NCBI RefSeq assembly: GCF_003025035.1
Contig: NZ_PYJN01000001.1
Location: forward strand, 248,549-312,548
Direction: 5' to 3'
Length of the DNA: 64,000 nt
From: Rhizobium sp. SEMIA4064
Lineage (GTDB): Bacteria > Pseudomonadota > Alphaproteobacteria > Rhizobiales > Rhizobiaceae
Shown here: piece by piece, positions 44,250-52,973 of the stretch
Layout of the letters: each line of letters starts with the position of its first letter
How positions within the stretch are numbered: position 1 is the stretch's first letter
Made by a program: the position numbers and the translations under genes
The notes under the pieces: generated by a model
Seen by the model: the letters and a program-made list of their open reading frames with translations, nothing else
Told to the model about the DNA's origin: nothing
The model's database searches: none

Positions 44250-45257
44250 ATGTTCGGTGTCGATCCGATGGTGCTTCTGATTGTGGTGCTTGCAGCCGTC
44301 TCCGCGGCGGCTGTCTGTTACGGCATTCTCTATTCCCGGATCGAGGTGCAGAAGAAAACCGACGGTCGCGTCAACCGCATCAAATCGGCCGAGACCGACC
44401 GCGCGAAGGTCAAGGCGGCGCGCGACCGCGTACAGGAATTGTCGAAACGGCGCAAATCGATGCAGGATTCGCTGAAGGAGCTGGAAAAGCGCCAGTTGGA
44501 GAACACCAAACAGAAGCAGTCGCTGAAAATGCGCCTCGGGCAAGCCGGCCTCTCCGTGACGCCAGGGCGTTTCTATCTCTTCAGCGTCCTGTTCGGCTTC
44601 TTCGTCATGCTTGTCGTCCTCTTGGTCGGCGCGCCGCTCGCCGTCATACTCGGCCTTCCCTTCGCCGCGGCCTTCGGCCTGCCGCGTTGGGTCATCGGTT
44701 TCCTCATCAAGCGCCGGCAGAACAAGTTTCTGGATGAATTCCCCAATGCGCTGGATCTCATCACCCGTTCGATCCGCTCGGGCCTGCCGCTCAATGACGC
44801 CGTACGGCTCGTGGCGAGCGAGGCTCGCGAGCCGGTGAGGTCCGAATTCCGTCGCGTCGTCGAAGCCCAACAAGTCGGCCTCAGCATGCCCGACGCCTGC
44901 GCGCGCATGAGGAACCATATGCCGTTGCAGGAGGTGAACTTTTTCTCCATCGTCATCTCCATCCAGGCGCAGGCCGGCGGCAACCTGTCCGAAGCGCTGG
45001 GCAACCTTGCGCGCGTGCTGCGCGAACGTAAGAAGATGAAGGCGAAAGTCACCGCGCTATCGATGGAAGCAAAAGCCTCGGCCGTCATCATCGGCTCGCT
45101 GCCCTTCATTGTCGCGACGCTCGTCTATCTGACCTCGCCGCAATACATGATCATCCTTTTCACCGATCCGCGCGGCCATTTGATCCTGGGGGGCGCCGGC
45201 ATCTGGATGTCGGTCGGCATCTATATCATGCGCAACATGGTCAATTTCGAGATTTAA
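44250..45257 (+). CDS. tadB: Tad pilus inner-membrane platform protein TadB
   Basis: 335-residue type II secretion F-domain protein. One N-terminal helix, a basic coiled-coil stretch (RDRVQELSKRRKSMQDSL near 60), two helices near 115-150, then the T2SSF domain (LDLITRSIRSGLPLNDAV near 168, IQAQAGGNLSEALGNLARVL near 240) and two C-terminal helices. The ATG at 44250 follows AATAGGA; an earlier in-frame start would lie inside cpaF. It pairs with TadC. Confidence 0.93.
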   Translation: MFGVDPMVLLIVVLAAVSAAAVCYGILYSRIEVQKKTDGRVNRIKSAETDRAKVKAARDRVQELSKRRKSMQDSLKELEKRQLENTKQKQSLKMRLGQAGLSVTPGRFYLFSVLFGFFVMLVVLLVGAPLAVILGLPFAAAFGLPRWVIGFLIKRRQNKFLDEFPNALDLITRSIRSGLPLNDAVRLVASEAREPVRSEFRRVVEAQQVGLSMPDACARMRNHMPLQEVNFFSIVISIQAQAGGNLSEALGNLARVLRERKKMKAKVTALSMEAKASAVIIGSLPFIVATLVYLTSPQYMIILFTDPRGHLILGGAGIWMSVGIYIMRNMVNFEI

Positions 45258-45277
45258 CCGGAAGGAGACGCCGAGCC

Positions 45278-46258
45278 ATGTCCTCCGATTTAGCCAGTAA
45301 ATTGACCGATCCCGGCATGATTCTTGCCGTTTTCGTCGCGATTGCGGTCTTTGCTACCTTCTACACGATCGCCGTGCCCTTCCTGGAGCGCGGTGATCTC
45401 AACAAGCGCATGAAGGCCGTTTCCACCGAGCGCGAACAAATCCGCGCCCGGGAACGCGCCCGCTTGACGGCCGACGGCGGCAAGGCGTCGCTGCGCAGCC
45501 AGAACAACCGCAATGTCCGTCAGATCGTCGAGCGCTTCAATCTCCGCACGGCCTTGGTCGATACCAACACGGTCAATCGGTTGCGGGCGGCCGGTCTGCG
45601 CTCGGAAAATGCGTTGAACATATTCCTGGTGGCGCGTTTTCTGCTGCCGTTCCTGTTTTTGATGGTTGCCGTCATTTTCGTTTTCGTCCTTGGCTACTTC
45701 GCTGCCAAGCCGTTCGCGTTTCGCCTTCTTGGCGTCATCGGCACCGCCTATCTCGGCTTTTATGCGCCGAATATCTATATTTCCAATCGCATGACCAAAC
45801 GGCAGAAATCCATCAAGCGCGCCTGGCCGGATGGGCTCGACCTGATGCTGATCTGCGTGGAATCGGGCATTTCCATCGAAGCAGGCATGCGTCGCGTCTC
45901 CGAGGAAATGGCGGAGCAGTCGGCACCGCTCGCCGAAGAAATGGTGTTGACCACGGCGGAACTCTCGTTCCTGCAGGATCGCCGTAGCGCCTTCGACAAC
46001 CTCGCCAGCCGTACGCAGATCGAAATCGTCAAATCGGTGACGCAGGCTCTGATCCAGGCCGAGCGTTACGGCACGCCCATCTCGCAGGCGCTGCGCGTGC
46101 TGGCGCAGGAAGGCCGCGACGAACGCATGAACGAAGCGGAAAAGAAGGCGGCCGCCCTGCCGCCAAAGCTGACCGTGCCGATGATCGTCTTCTTCCTGCC
46201 CGTCCTCATGGCCGTTATCCTCGGCCCGGCGGCTATCCAGGTGATGGATAAATTCTGA
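45278..46258 (+). CDS. tadC: Tad pilus inner-membrane platform protein TadC
   Basis: 326-residue second T2SSF-domain protein. It has an N-terminal helix, a helical pair near 115-160, and the conserved block DGLDLMLICVESGISIEAGM near 185 with GTPISQALRVLAQEGRDERM near 265, ending in a membrane helix. It is the last gene of the rightward pilus operon, 20 bases behind tadB with GGAAGGAG before the start. Confidence 0.94.
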   Translation: MSSDLASKLTDPGMILAVFVAIAVFATFYTIAVPFLERGDLNKRMKAVSTEREQIRARERARLTADGGKASLRSQNNRNVRQIVERFNLRTALVDTNTVNRLRAAGLRSENALNIFLVARFLLPFLFLMVAVIFVFVLGYFAAKPFAFRLLGVIGTAYLGFYAPNIYISNRMTKRQKSIKRAWPDGLDLMLICVESGISIEAGMRRVSEEMAEQSAPLAEEMVLTTAELSFLQDRRSAFDNLASRTQIEIVKSVTQALIQAERYGTPISQALRVLAQEGRDERMNEAEKKAAALPPKLTVPMIVFFLPVLMAVILGPAAIQVMDKF

Positions 46259-46357
46259 CATACAAACTTGCCGCCGGCGTAGGACGTGACTAGTTTCCAA
46301 TCCTGCGTCACGGGCGATGAGATGGATGGTATCGGCGCGGGAGGAAAGCGCCGCTCG

Positions 46358-46375
46358 CCCGGACGCTAGTCCGGG
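46358..46375 (+). promoter_or_regulatory. Hairpin adjoining the ribosome binding site of the LysE-type gene
   Basis: CCCGGAC (46358-46364) pairs with GTCCGGG (46369-46375) around GCTA. Its 3' arm merges with the GGGAGGA ribosome binding site (46373-46379). It could sequester that site or mark a terminator of the pilus operon. Confidence 0.4.
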
Positions 46376-46384
46376 AGGATTTGC

Positions 46385-47029
46385 ATGTCGTCCATAGCCA
46401 TCTTTTTCAGCATCATCGCTGCGGTTTTCATTGGGGCGGTCAGTCCCGGCCCGAGTTTCGTTCTCGTTTCCCGCATCGCCGTTTCCCGGTCGCGCAAGGC
46501 GGGCCTTGCCGCCGCTCTCGGCATGGGCGTGGGCAGTGTTACCTTCGCGACCTTGGCCTTGTTCGGCTTGAATGCGCTTCTGATGCAAGTCGAATGGCTG
46601 TATCTCTCGCTGAAGGTCGCCGGCGGCCTGTATCTGATCTATATCGGCATTCGCATTTGGCGCGGCGCGGCACATGACGTCGCTATCGACACCCCTGCCA
46701 CCCCGAGCGGCGGGAGTATCCGGCGCAATTTCTGGTTCGCGCTTGGAACGCAGCTCAGCAATCCGAAGACGGCCATCTTCTACGGCAGCATCTTTGCCGC
46801 GCTTCTCCCCGCGCAGCCCGTTGCATGGCTGATTTTCGCTTTGCCGCCGGCCGTCTTCGCCATCGAGGTGGGCTGGTACACGGTGGTGACCATCGCCTTT
46901 TCATCGAACCGTCCACGCGCGCTCTATCTCGGGGCGAAGCTCTGGATCGACAGGGTCGCAGGCGCCGTCATGGGAGCGCTCGGCGCCCGGCTAGTCACGG
47001 AAGGCCTGCCGCGTCACATCTGGCGCTAA
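46385..47029 (+). CDS. LysE/RhtB-family amino-acid exporter
   Basis: 214-residue inner-membrane exporter with about six helices. The family motif FIGAVSPGPSFVLVSRIAVSR is near residues 15-35, followed by KAGLAAALGMGVGS and the second-half NPKTAIFYGSIFAALLP near 115. The family exports amino acids such as lysine, threonine or homoserine lactone; substrate unknown. It sits between tadC and the inverted tadD, with no evident role in pili. Confidence 0.9.
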   Translation: MSSIAIFFSIIAAVFIGAVSPGPSFVLVSRIAVSRSRKAGLAAALGMGVGSVTFATLALFGLNALLMQVEWLYLSLKVAGGLYLIYIGIRIWRGAAHDVAIDTPATPSGGSIRRNFWFALGTQLSNPKTAIFYGSIFAALLPAQPVAWLIFALPPAVFAIEVGWYTVVTIAFSSNRPRALYLGAKLWIDRVAGAVMGALGARLVTEGLPRHIWR

Positions 47030-47034
47030 AAGGT

Positions 47035-47862
47035 TTAGTTGACCGCTTTCTTGGCGTCGCCGGCAGCGAGCTTCTGCCAGGAATTCTGCTGCGCCAGCAT
47101 GGAGCGCAGATAAGCGACATTGGCGTTGGCCTGCTGCGCTGTCAGTTCCTGGCGGGCGATCTGCTCGGCTTCGGCGAAGCGGCCCTGCAGCCCGACCACG
47201 AGAGCCAGGTTCTGGCGGACGCGGCTGTCGGCCGCCGGCTGAGCGACGGCGGAGCGAAGATAGGTCTCGGCGGACTTCAGATCGCCGGTCAGCACGTAGG
47301 ACATGCCGAGATTGGAAAGGATCGACGGCTCGTTCGGCTGCAACACCAGGGCGTCGCGATATTTGCCGCGCGCCTCGGTCGAGCGCCCGAGCTGATCGAG
47401 GATCGCGCCTTCGGCCGAAACCAGCCGCCAATCCGGCCGGTCCGGCGTCTGCGCGCGATCGATGGTCGCGAGCGCGTCCTGGAGCTGCCCGGCGGCGGCT
47501 TGGGCCTTGCCGTAGGCAGCCAGCACGCCACGATCATTCGGATGTGCGATCGCCACCTGCTGCATGACCGCGAGCGCCTGATCGTTGCGGCCGCTCATGC
47601 GCAGCGCGTTGGCGTAGTTGACGCCGGTATCGCGGTCTTTCGGATTGGCGTCATAGGCTTTGCCAAGGCTAAGGGTCGCCTGCGCGAGATCCGAGCCGTT
47701 CATCTCTTCGACTGGCTTCTTCGACATCGTCGGGATGGAGCCGGTCGTCATTTTGTCTTTGCCGGTCGTCGAGCAGCCGGCGAGGGCAAGCGCCACGAGC
47801 GCTGCCGAAGCACTGTGGAGCAGGAAGGTCTTGAATGTAGACGAGGTTGACGAAGTGGCCAT
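47035..47862 (-). CDS. tadD: Tad pilus TPR lipoprotein TadD
   Basis: 275-residue lipoprotein (signal about 1-29, LALAGCSTT, lipid on the Cys near residue 30) with five or so TPR-type repeats between about 60 and 240, such as GVNYANALRMSGRNDQALAV and PSILSNLGMSYVLTGDLKSA. TadD is a periplasmic scaffold that helps the secretin assemble and localise, similar to PilF/PilW. It is inverted relative to cpaA-tadC and separated from them by the exporter gene. Confidence 0.85.
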   Translation of the reverse strand: MATSSTSSTFKTFLLHSASAALVALALAGCSTTGKDKMTTGSIPTMSKKPVEEMNGSDLAQATLSLGKAYDANPKDRDTGVNYANALRMSGRNDQALAVMQQVAIAHPNDRGVLAAYGKAQAAAGQLQDALATIDRAQTPDRPDWRLVSAEGAILDQLGRSTEARGKYRDALVLQPNEPSILSNLGMSYVLTGDLKSAETYLRSAVAQPAADSRVRQNLALVVGLQGRFAEAEQIARQELTAQQANANVAYLRSMLAQQNSWQKLAAGDAKKAVN

Positions 47863-48011
47863 GGCGCCTATTCCCGGAATGCTTGAGTCCTGCGCCTGGC
47901 CTCAAATCGGAACAGGGAAAGGTTTGACGCAATGTTCGCTCCAGCAATAATCTGTTAACCCTAACAGACAGTTAATCTGCGATTCTCGGAAATCATTGCC
48001 AAAGGATAGTT

Positions 48012-49403
48012 ATGGCCCCCTATCAATTCATCGAGCGTGCAAGTCCCTTCAACTCGAAGGGCGGTGCGACGTTGCCGATCTTTGCCGTCACTCCGGCGCA
48101 TATCGAGACCGGCACCATCGATCCCATCGCGCTCGATTGGGCGCGTAAGGCCGGCTACAAGGCCGATAGCGGTTCGTTGCTATTGATTCCGACCGAGGAA
48201 GGCCATCTCGGCGGCGCATTGTTCGGCCTTGGCTCCAACCCTTCGGAACAGCCCTTCCTGACTGGCAGGCTGGCGCGCAACCTGCCGGCCGGCGATTGGC
48301 ATATCGAGACCGCACCGCTCACGGCAAACCGGCTTTCGCTCGGCTTCGGCCTCGGCAGCTACCGGTTCGAGCGTTACAAATCGGAAAAGGCAACTCCGCC
48401 GACGCTGATGATCCCGCGCGACACGGACGCGACCGACATCAAGCGCCAGCTCGCCGGCGTCTTCCTTGCCCGCGACCTCATCAATACGCCGACGAACGAT
48501 ATGGGGCCGGAACAGCTAGAAGCAGCCTTCCGGGCACTCGCCGCACATTATAAGGCGGATGTGTCCGTCATCGTCGGCGATGACCTCCTGAAGGAGAATT
48601 TCCCGCTGGTTCATACAGTCGGCCGCGCCAGCGCCGATGCGCCGCGCCTGCTGGAGCTGCGCTGGGGCAAAAAGGGTCATCGCCGCATTACCTTAGTCGG
48701 CAAGGGCGTCTGCTTCGACACCGGCGGCCTCGATATCAAGCCTGCATCTTCCATGCTGCTGATGAAAAAGGATATGGGCGGCGCCGCCAACGTCATGGGC
48801 CTGGCGCTGATGATCATGGACGCCAAGCTGAAGGTCGATCTGCGCGTCATCATTCCGGTCGTCGAAAACTCGATTTCGTCCAATGCCTTCCGTCCCGGCG
48901 ACATCTACAAGAGCCGCAAGGGCCTGACCGTGCAGATCGACAATACCGACGCCGAAGGCCGTCTGATCCTCGCCGACGCACTGTCCTATGCCGACGAAGA
49001 AGTGCCCGATCTGTTGATCGACATGGCGACGCTGACCGGTGCAGCCCGTGTCGCGCTTGGCCCGGACCTGCCACCCTTCTTTACGGATGATGACGATCTC
49101 GCCCGCGATCTCACCGAAGCGAGCCTCGAGACCGACGACCCGCTGTGGCGCATGCCGCTCTATATGGGCTACGACAAGGATATCCGTGCCAAATTCGCCG
49201 ATATCACCAACGCCCCCGCCGGTGGCATGGCAGGCTCGATCACCGCTGCCCTGTTCCTCAAGCGCTTCGTGACGAAAACGCCGAGCTGGGCGCATTTCGA
49301 CATCTTCGGCTGGGCACAGAGCGAACGCCCGCATTCGCCGGGCGGCGGCGAGGCGCAGGCGATCCGGGCGCTGTATCATCATATCCGGCAGAGTGTGCGG
49401 TAG
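48012..49403 (+). CDS. M17 leucyl aminopeptidase family protein
   Basis: 463-residue dizinc aminopeptidase that removes N-terminal residues from peptides. The C-terminal catalytic domain (about 170-460) has metal and catalytic residues in KGVCFDTGGLDIKPASSM near 235 and MKKDMGGAANVMG near 253, and the diagnostic NTDAEGRLILADAL near 313. The N-terminal part is shorter and different from PepA, as in the PepB-like branch. The NlpC/P60 hydrolase gene follows after the MarR gene; the pair may recycle cell-wall peptides (inference). Confidence 0.93.
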   Translation: MAPYQFIERASPFNSKGGATLPIFAVTPAHIETGTIDPIALDWARKAGYKADSGSLLLIPTEEGHLGGALFGLGSNPSEQPFLTGRLARNLPAGDWHIETAPLTANRLSLGFGLGSYRFERYKSEKATPPTLMIPRDTDATDIKRQLAGVFLARDLINTPTNDMGPEQLEAAFRALAAHYKADVSVIVGDDLLKENFPLVHTVGRASADAPRLLELRWGKKGHRRITLVGKGVCFDTGGLDIKPASSMLLMKKDMGGAANVMGLALMIMDAKLKVDLRVIIPVVENSISSNAFRPGDIYKSRKGLTVQIDNTDAEGRLILADALSYADEEVPDLLIDMATLTGAARVALGPDLPPFFTDDDDLARDLTEASLETDDPLWRMPLYMGYDKDIRAKFADITNAPAGGMAGSITAALFLKRFVTKTPSWAHFDIFGWAQSERPHSPGGGEAQAIRALYHHIRQSVR

Positions 49404-49707
49404 AGGCCTATAGTCCCCTCTCCCCGCATCGCGGGGAGAGGGTTAGGGTGAGGGGCCAGGCACAAAAGCACGACAACGGCGGACTGGCCTGACCATCACC
49501 GATAACCGGTCCGAAAAGACGGAGATTCCCGTTTTGGGGTTGCTTTCGAGAAAGCCCCTCATCCGAGCCCTCGACCTTTCGCTCCGCTCTATGTCTCGGT
49601 CCCACCTTCTCCCCGCATCGCGGGGCGAAGGTTGGCGAATTCCCCTTGAAACCGCCATGATCTTGGCCGAGACTGAAACGGTAGCGTAACGATCTCCGAG
49701 GTTGCCC
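49404..49707. repeat. Intergenic palindromic mosaic element
   Basis: Two related hairpins in the same orientation: CCCTCTCCCCGC (49416-49427) with GCGGGGAGAGGG (49431-49442), loop ATC; and CCTTCTCCCCGC with GCGGGGCGAAGG (49605-49631), loop ATC, one mismatch. Between them GAGGGGC and GCCCCTC segments face each other. The arrangement fits the mosaic repeat class of rhizobia. Open frames across it on the minus strand have no family resemblance. Confidence 0.7.
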
Positions 49708-50058
49708 TTGCCGCTTGAACTCTCTGCCTCGCAGGCTCTTGGCCTCTGGCAAGGCGTGGCGCTCGAGCAGGTGCGTCGCGAGGGTCATGATCTGACGCTT
49801 CGGCAGATGGCGATCCTCCTGCAGATCTATCTCGTGCCGCCACCGCATACGGTGCGGGGGCTCGCCGCAACGCTTGGCGTAACCAAGCCGGTCATCACCC
49901 GTGCCCTGGACACGATGGGTGAGATGGGGCTGGTCGACCGCGTCCGCGACGAGCGTGATCGCCGCAATGTCATCATCAAGCGTACTGTCTCAGGCGCGCT
50001 CTATCTGGAAAAGCTCGGTGATCTCGTCATCGAGCAAGGCCGCAAACTATCAGTCTAG
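49708..50058 (+). CDS. MarR-family transcriptional regulator
   Basis: Winged-helix regulator of about 116 residues. The recognition region is GLAATLGVTKPVITRALDTMGEMGLVDRVRDERDRRN, a standard MarR helix-turn-helix and beta-wing (about residues 50-88), and the N-terminus ELSASQALGLWQGVAL forms the dimer helix. Both possible starts are TTG: 49702 directly abuts GAGG, while 49708 has six bases spacing, so 49708 is preferred. It lies between the M17 aminopeptidase and the NlpC/P60 gene, both on the same strand; its ligand is unknown. Confidence 0.8.
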   Translation: MPLELSASQALGLWQGVALEQVRREGHDLTLRQMAILLQIYLVPPPHTVRGLAATLGVTKPVITRALDTMGEMGLVDRVRDERDRRNVIIKRTVSGALYLEKLGDLVIEQGRKLSV

Positions 50059-50096
50059 AGCAGTTCAGCGCTTCACGGAATCGCTGAACTGCTCTA
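50056..50096 (+). terminator. Perfect 15-base hairpin after the MarR gene
   Basis: Positions 50056-50070 pair with 50082-50096 over 15 bases with an 11-base loop; the TAG stop of the MarR gene is inside the left arm. TCTCTTTGTTTT follows. It probably ends the MarR transcript. Confidence 0.7.
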
Positions 50097-50140
50097 TCTC
50101 TTTGTTTTCACGCAATTACGGACGGAAAGCGGCTCACGCA

Positions 50141-50161
50141 CTTTTCCTGGAATTGCTCTAG
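50141..50161. repeat. Inverted copy of the repeat block found at 12871
   Basis: These 21 bases are the exact reverse complement of 12871-12891. Here they stand directly before the NlpC/P60 gene and supply part of its GAGGA ribosome binding site. Confidence 0.75.
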
Positions 50162-50173
50162 AGGACCATGCTC

Positions 50174-51028
50174 ATGATGCTCGACCGCCGCCTCAACGCC
50201 TTTCGGCCCGATCTTGCCGAAGCCTCTCTGCGGGGCAAGGTCGAGGCCGACCGTTTTGTCGAGGGTACCAGGGCGCAGGTCGTCGCTCCCGTCGTCGCGC
50301 TTCGCCAGCAGCCGGATCTGGCGCGCGGCATCGATACCGAACTCTTGTTTGGCGAAGAGGTCGATGTCTTCGAGCGAAAGGATGGCTGGTGCTGGGTGAA
50401 AGCGTTGTCGGATGGTTATGTCGGCTATCTTCCCGAAAATACGATCCGGAGTGAACAGGCGCCACCCACTCATGTCGTTGTGACACAGCGGACGTTTCTC
50501 TATCCCGAGCCGGAGCTGCGCAAGCCCCATACCGATATCCTGTCCATGGGCAGCCGTGTGCGCGTCACCGGCACGGCCGAGACGCGGGGGAACCACTATG
50601 TCGTCCTCGAAGACGGCACGGCCATCTTCGCCAAGCATGTACAGCCGATCGGTTACAATGACGGCGGCGATTATGTCGATGTCGCCTTGCGGTTCCTGGA
50701 AACCCCCTATCTCTGGGGCGGTCGGTCCGGCCTCGGCATCGATTGCTCCGCACTGGTGCAGCTCGCATTGCTGATGACGGGCCGCGCCTCGCTGCGCGAT
50801 ACGGACATGCAGGCGGCTGGCCTCGGCGAACCGATCAGCCGCGAGGAATTGCGCCGCGGCGATTTCGTCTTCTGGAAAGGCCATGTCGCCATCATGGAAG
50901 ACGAGAAAACCATCGTGCATGCCAACGGCCATACCATGACCACGGCGCGTGAAGATTTTGCCGCCGCCGTCGAGCGCATCGGCTGGCTCTATGAGCAGCC
51001 GACAGGCTACCGCCGCCTGGCGGGTTGA
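50174..51028 (+). CDS. NlpC/P60-family cell-wall hydrolase with SH3-like domains
   Basis: Cysteine peptidase of about 284 residues. Two SH3-like segments (about 40-95 and 100-155, such as DGWCWVKALSDGYVGYLP) precede the NlpC/P60 domain. The catalytic Cys is in GIDCSALVQLAL near residue 190, and the His in WKGHVAIMED near 240. There is no signal peptide, so it would act in the cytoplasm on murein peptides, as Dpp-type endopeptidases (YkfC) do. Starts at 50168, 50174 and 50177 are possible; 50174 has the best spacing to GAGGA. Confidence 0.88.
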   Translation: MMLDRRLNAFRPDLAEASLRGKVEADRFVEGTRAQVVAPVVALRQQPDLARGIDTELLFGEEVDVFERKDGWCWVKALSDGYVGYLPENTIRSEQAPPTHVVVTQRTFLYPEPELRKPHTDILSMGSRVRVTGTAETRGNHYVVLEDGTAIFAKHVQPIGYNDGGDYVDVALRFLETPYLWGGRSGLGIDCSALVQLALLMTGRASLRDTDMQAAGLGEPISREELRRGDFVFWKGHVAIMEDEKTIVHANGHTMTTAREDFAAAVERIGWLYEQPTGYRRLAG

Positions 51029-51106
51029 GAGCCGGCCGGAACCAGCCTGAATCTAAACCGTTATTTCCTCGATTGAACACCCGTCTTGTTCGAGAGGAGA
51101 AGCATC

Positions 51107-51346
51107 ATGCCAATTACGGCGATGGAACAGGTGGTCAGGGATATCCTGCGCGACGCTCATCTGAGGCATAGTCGCAAGATCGATCGGCTCCGTGAGCTGC
51201 AAAGCGAAGCGTGCTGCATCCAGCGTGCCGGCAGCAAACGCATGATGAGCATAGATGATGGCCTTCAGGACGACCTACGCGTCATCGAAAAGGCGCTGCG
51301 CGATCTCAATGCCGACATGCCCGAAAAGGATGCCACCACCCGGTAG
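51107..51346 (+). CDS. Small charged protein, function unknown
   Basis: 79 residues from the ATG after GAGAGGAGAAG. Highly charged and predicted helical, with HLRHSRKIDRLRELQSEACCI near residues 18-40 and DDLRVIEKALRDLNAD near 55-70. No membrane segment and no motif that I recognise. Possibly a coiled-coil partner or regulator. Followed by the inverted exporter gene after about 40 bases. Confidence 0.6.
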   Translation: MPITAMEQVVRDILRDAHLRHSRKIDRLRELQSEACCIQRAGSKRMMSIDDGLQDDLRVIEKALRDLNADMPEKDATTR

Positions 51347-51382
51347 GCGATGGCACCCTCAGCTCGCTTCGAATAGGTATTT

Positions 51383-52348
51383 TTAGGGTGTGCGTGGCCG
51401 CGCGATCCAGATCCCGGCGATAATGACGATACCGCCGAGGGCCTGTATCAGCGTGACGTTTTCGCTGAACAGGAACCAGGCGAAAAGCGCGGCTGCGATC
51501 GATTCCAGGAAAATGACGAGCGAGGAAAAGACGGTTGGCAGCTTTCCAAGCGCCACCGAGAGCAGCCCCTGTCCGCCGGCATGGCTGATAAGGCCGAGCG
51601 CCAGAAGCACGCACCATCCCGAGATCGACTGCGGCAATATCCGCGGTTCGAAGAAGAAGGCGGCGAGGAATAGGATCGCCGAGGTCATGATGCTGAGCTC
51701 GAAGGTGACGCGCGCGGCATTTGTGTTTGGACGCGCCGTGCCGACCGCCAGAAAATAGAGGCCGAAAAAGGCGCCGGTAATGATAGCCAGCGCATCGCCG
51801 ACGGCGCGGCTTGGATTGAATGCAAGGCTTTGCGCCACAAGCGCCGCACCGCCTGCAAGGCAGACCAGAAGGCCAACAAGCGTGGCACGATCAACCCTCT
51901 GCCGCAGTAGAAGCCAGCCGAAAATGACGACCCACAGCGGCGCCATGGTTGCGAAGAACGTCGCATTGGCAATGGTCGTCTGCATGATGGCGAGGTGCCA
52001 GAAGAGCAGGTCACCCGTAAAGGCGATGGCGGCGAGAATGGTCGGTATCGTAAAGCTGGCGCGAGGCGCCGTGACGTCCGCAACCTCCGCATATCGCATC
52101 CAGATCCAAAGGATCGGCAAGGCCAGGAAGACACGCCAGAATGCGCTGGCGAAAGGTCCGACGTCGGCCAGACGGACGAGGCTTGGGGAGATGCTCATGG
52201 CGAGCGCCGCAAGGAGCATCGCCACGACGCCGAAAAAGAACTCTTTCGAGCCGTCGGAACCTGCCTTGCCGGCGGCAGAGTGGTTTGCATTCGCCGTCTC
52301 GCCAAGATCTGCGGCGCGCATATCGTATTCAGTGTCCGGTTGTGACAT
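51383..52348 (-). CDS. DMT-family (EamA) exporter
   Basis: 321-residue inner-membrane transporter with ten hydrophobic helices in two EamA repeats (about 35-165 and 180-315). Landmarks are SPSLVRLADVGPFASAFWR near 52, FFATMAPLWVVIFGWLLL near 130 and the second repeat's FLESIAAALFAWFLFSENV near 278. The family exports amino acids or metabolites. It is divergent from an Lrp/AsnC regulator gene, a frequent arrangement for amino-acid-induced efflux; a control by that regulator is inference. Confidence 0.9.
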   Translation of the reverse strand: MSQPDTEYDMRAADLGETANANHSAAGKAGSDGSKEFFFGVVAMLLAALAMSISPSLVRLADVGPFASAFWRVFLALPILWIWMRYAEVADVTAPRASFTIPTILAAIAFTGDLLFWHLAIMQTTIANATFFATMAPLWVVIFGWLLLRQRVDRATLVGLLVCLAGGAALVAQSLAFNPSRAVGDALAIITGAFFGLYFLAVGTARPNTNAARVTFELSIMTSAILFLAAFFFEPRILPQSISGWCVLLALGLISHAGGQGLLSVALGKLPTVFSSLVIFLESIAAALFAWFLFSENVTLIQALGGIVIIAGIWIARPRTP

Positions 52349-52472
52349 TCTCGTGCCTTTGCAAGTCAGGTAATTTGTGGCGCAAAGCTAATACAGGCGG
52401 AAAGAGGATTTGGCTCCATTTTGATGGTTTTCATGCAATTTTGTTTCTTCTTTGCGGTAAGGATGTTTTGAA

Positions 52473-52952
52473 ATGCGCAAACCCGTCGATCTCGATGAAT
52501 TCGACCTGGCGATTCTCGAAATCCTCCAAAAGGACAACGCTGTTCCGCAGCGCAAGATTGGTGAACTGGTCAATCTGTCTGCGCCTGCCGTGCAGCGGCG
52601 CATCAAGCGCATGCAGGCGAGTGGCGTCATTCAGGCTGACATCGTCGTTGTCGATCCGGCAGCCGTGGGTTTGCCGATTACCATCATCGTCGAGGTCCAT
52701 ATCGCAAACGAGCGTTATGACCTTGTCAATGCGATAAAGCGCAGCTTCCTGGAGGCGCCGGAAGTTCAGCAATGCTATCAGGTCACCGGCGAAGCGGATT
52801 TCGTGCTTGTCGTCGTCGTGGCCAGCATGTCCGACTACGAGGCGCTGACGCGGCGTCTGTTCTACGACAATCCGAATGTCACGAAGTTCAAATCGCTCGT
52901 CACCATGGACCGGGTGAAGATCGGTCTTTCCGTGCCATTGGTGCGGGATTAG
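52473..52952 (+). CDS. Lrp/AsnC-family transcriptional regulator
   Basis: 159-residue regulator: helix-turn-helix (about 10-55) with LDEFDLAILEILQKDNAVPQ and KIGELVNLSAPAVQRRIKRM, then an AsnC-type ligand domain (about 70-150) with VTGEADFVLVVVVASMSDYE. These proteins usually sense amino acids. The 124-base gap to the divergent DMT exporter holds TTTGC...GCAAA arms but no clear Lrp consensus. Start at 52473 follows GGTAAGGAT. Confidence 0.93.
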   Translation: MRKPVDLDEFDLAILEILQKDNAVPQRKIGELVNLSAPAVQRRIKRMQASGVIQADIVVVDPAAVGLPITIIVEVHIANERYDLVNAIKRSFLEAPEVQQCYQVTGEADFVLVVVVASMSDYEALTRRLFYDNPNVTKFKSLVTMDRVKIGLSVPLVRD

Positions 52953-52973
52953 CCGACTATCTATGCCTGCTGT

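Noticed and set aside
45290..46675. A 461-codon minus-strand frame across tadC
   Set aside because: It lies opposite tadC and part of the LysE-type gene; composition is typical of a shadow frame.
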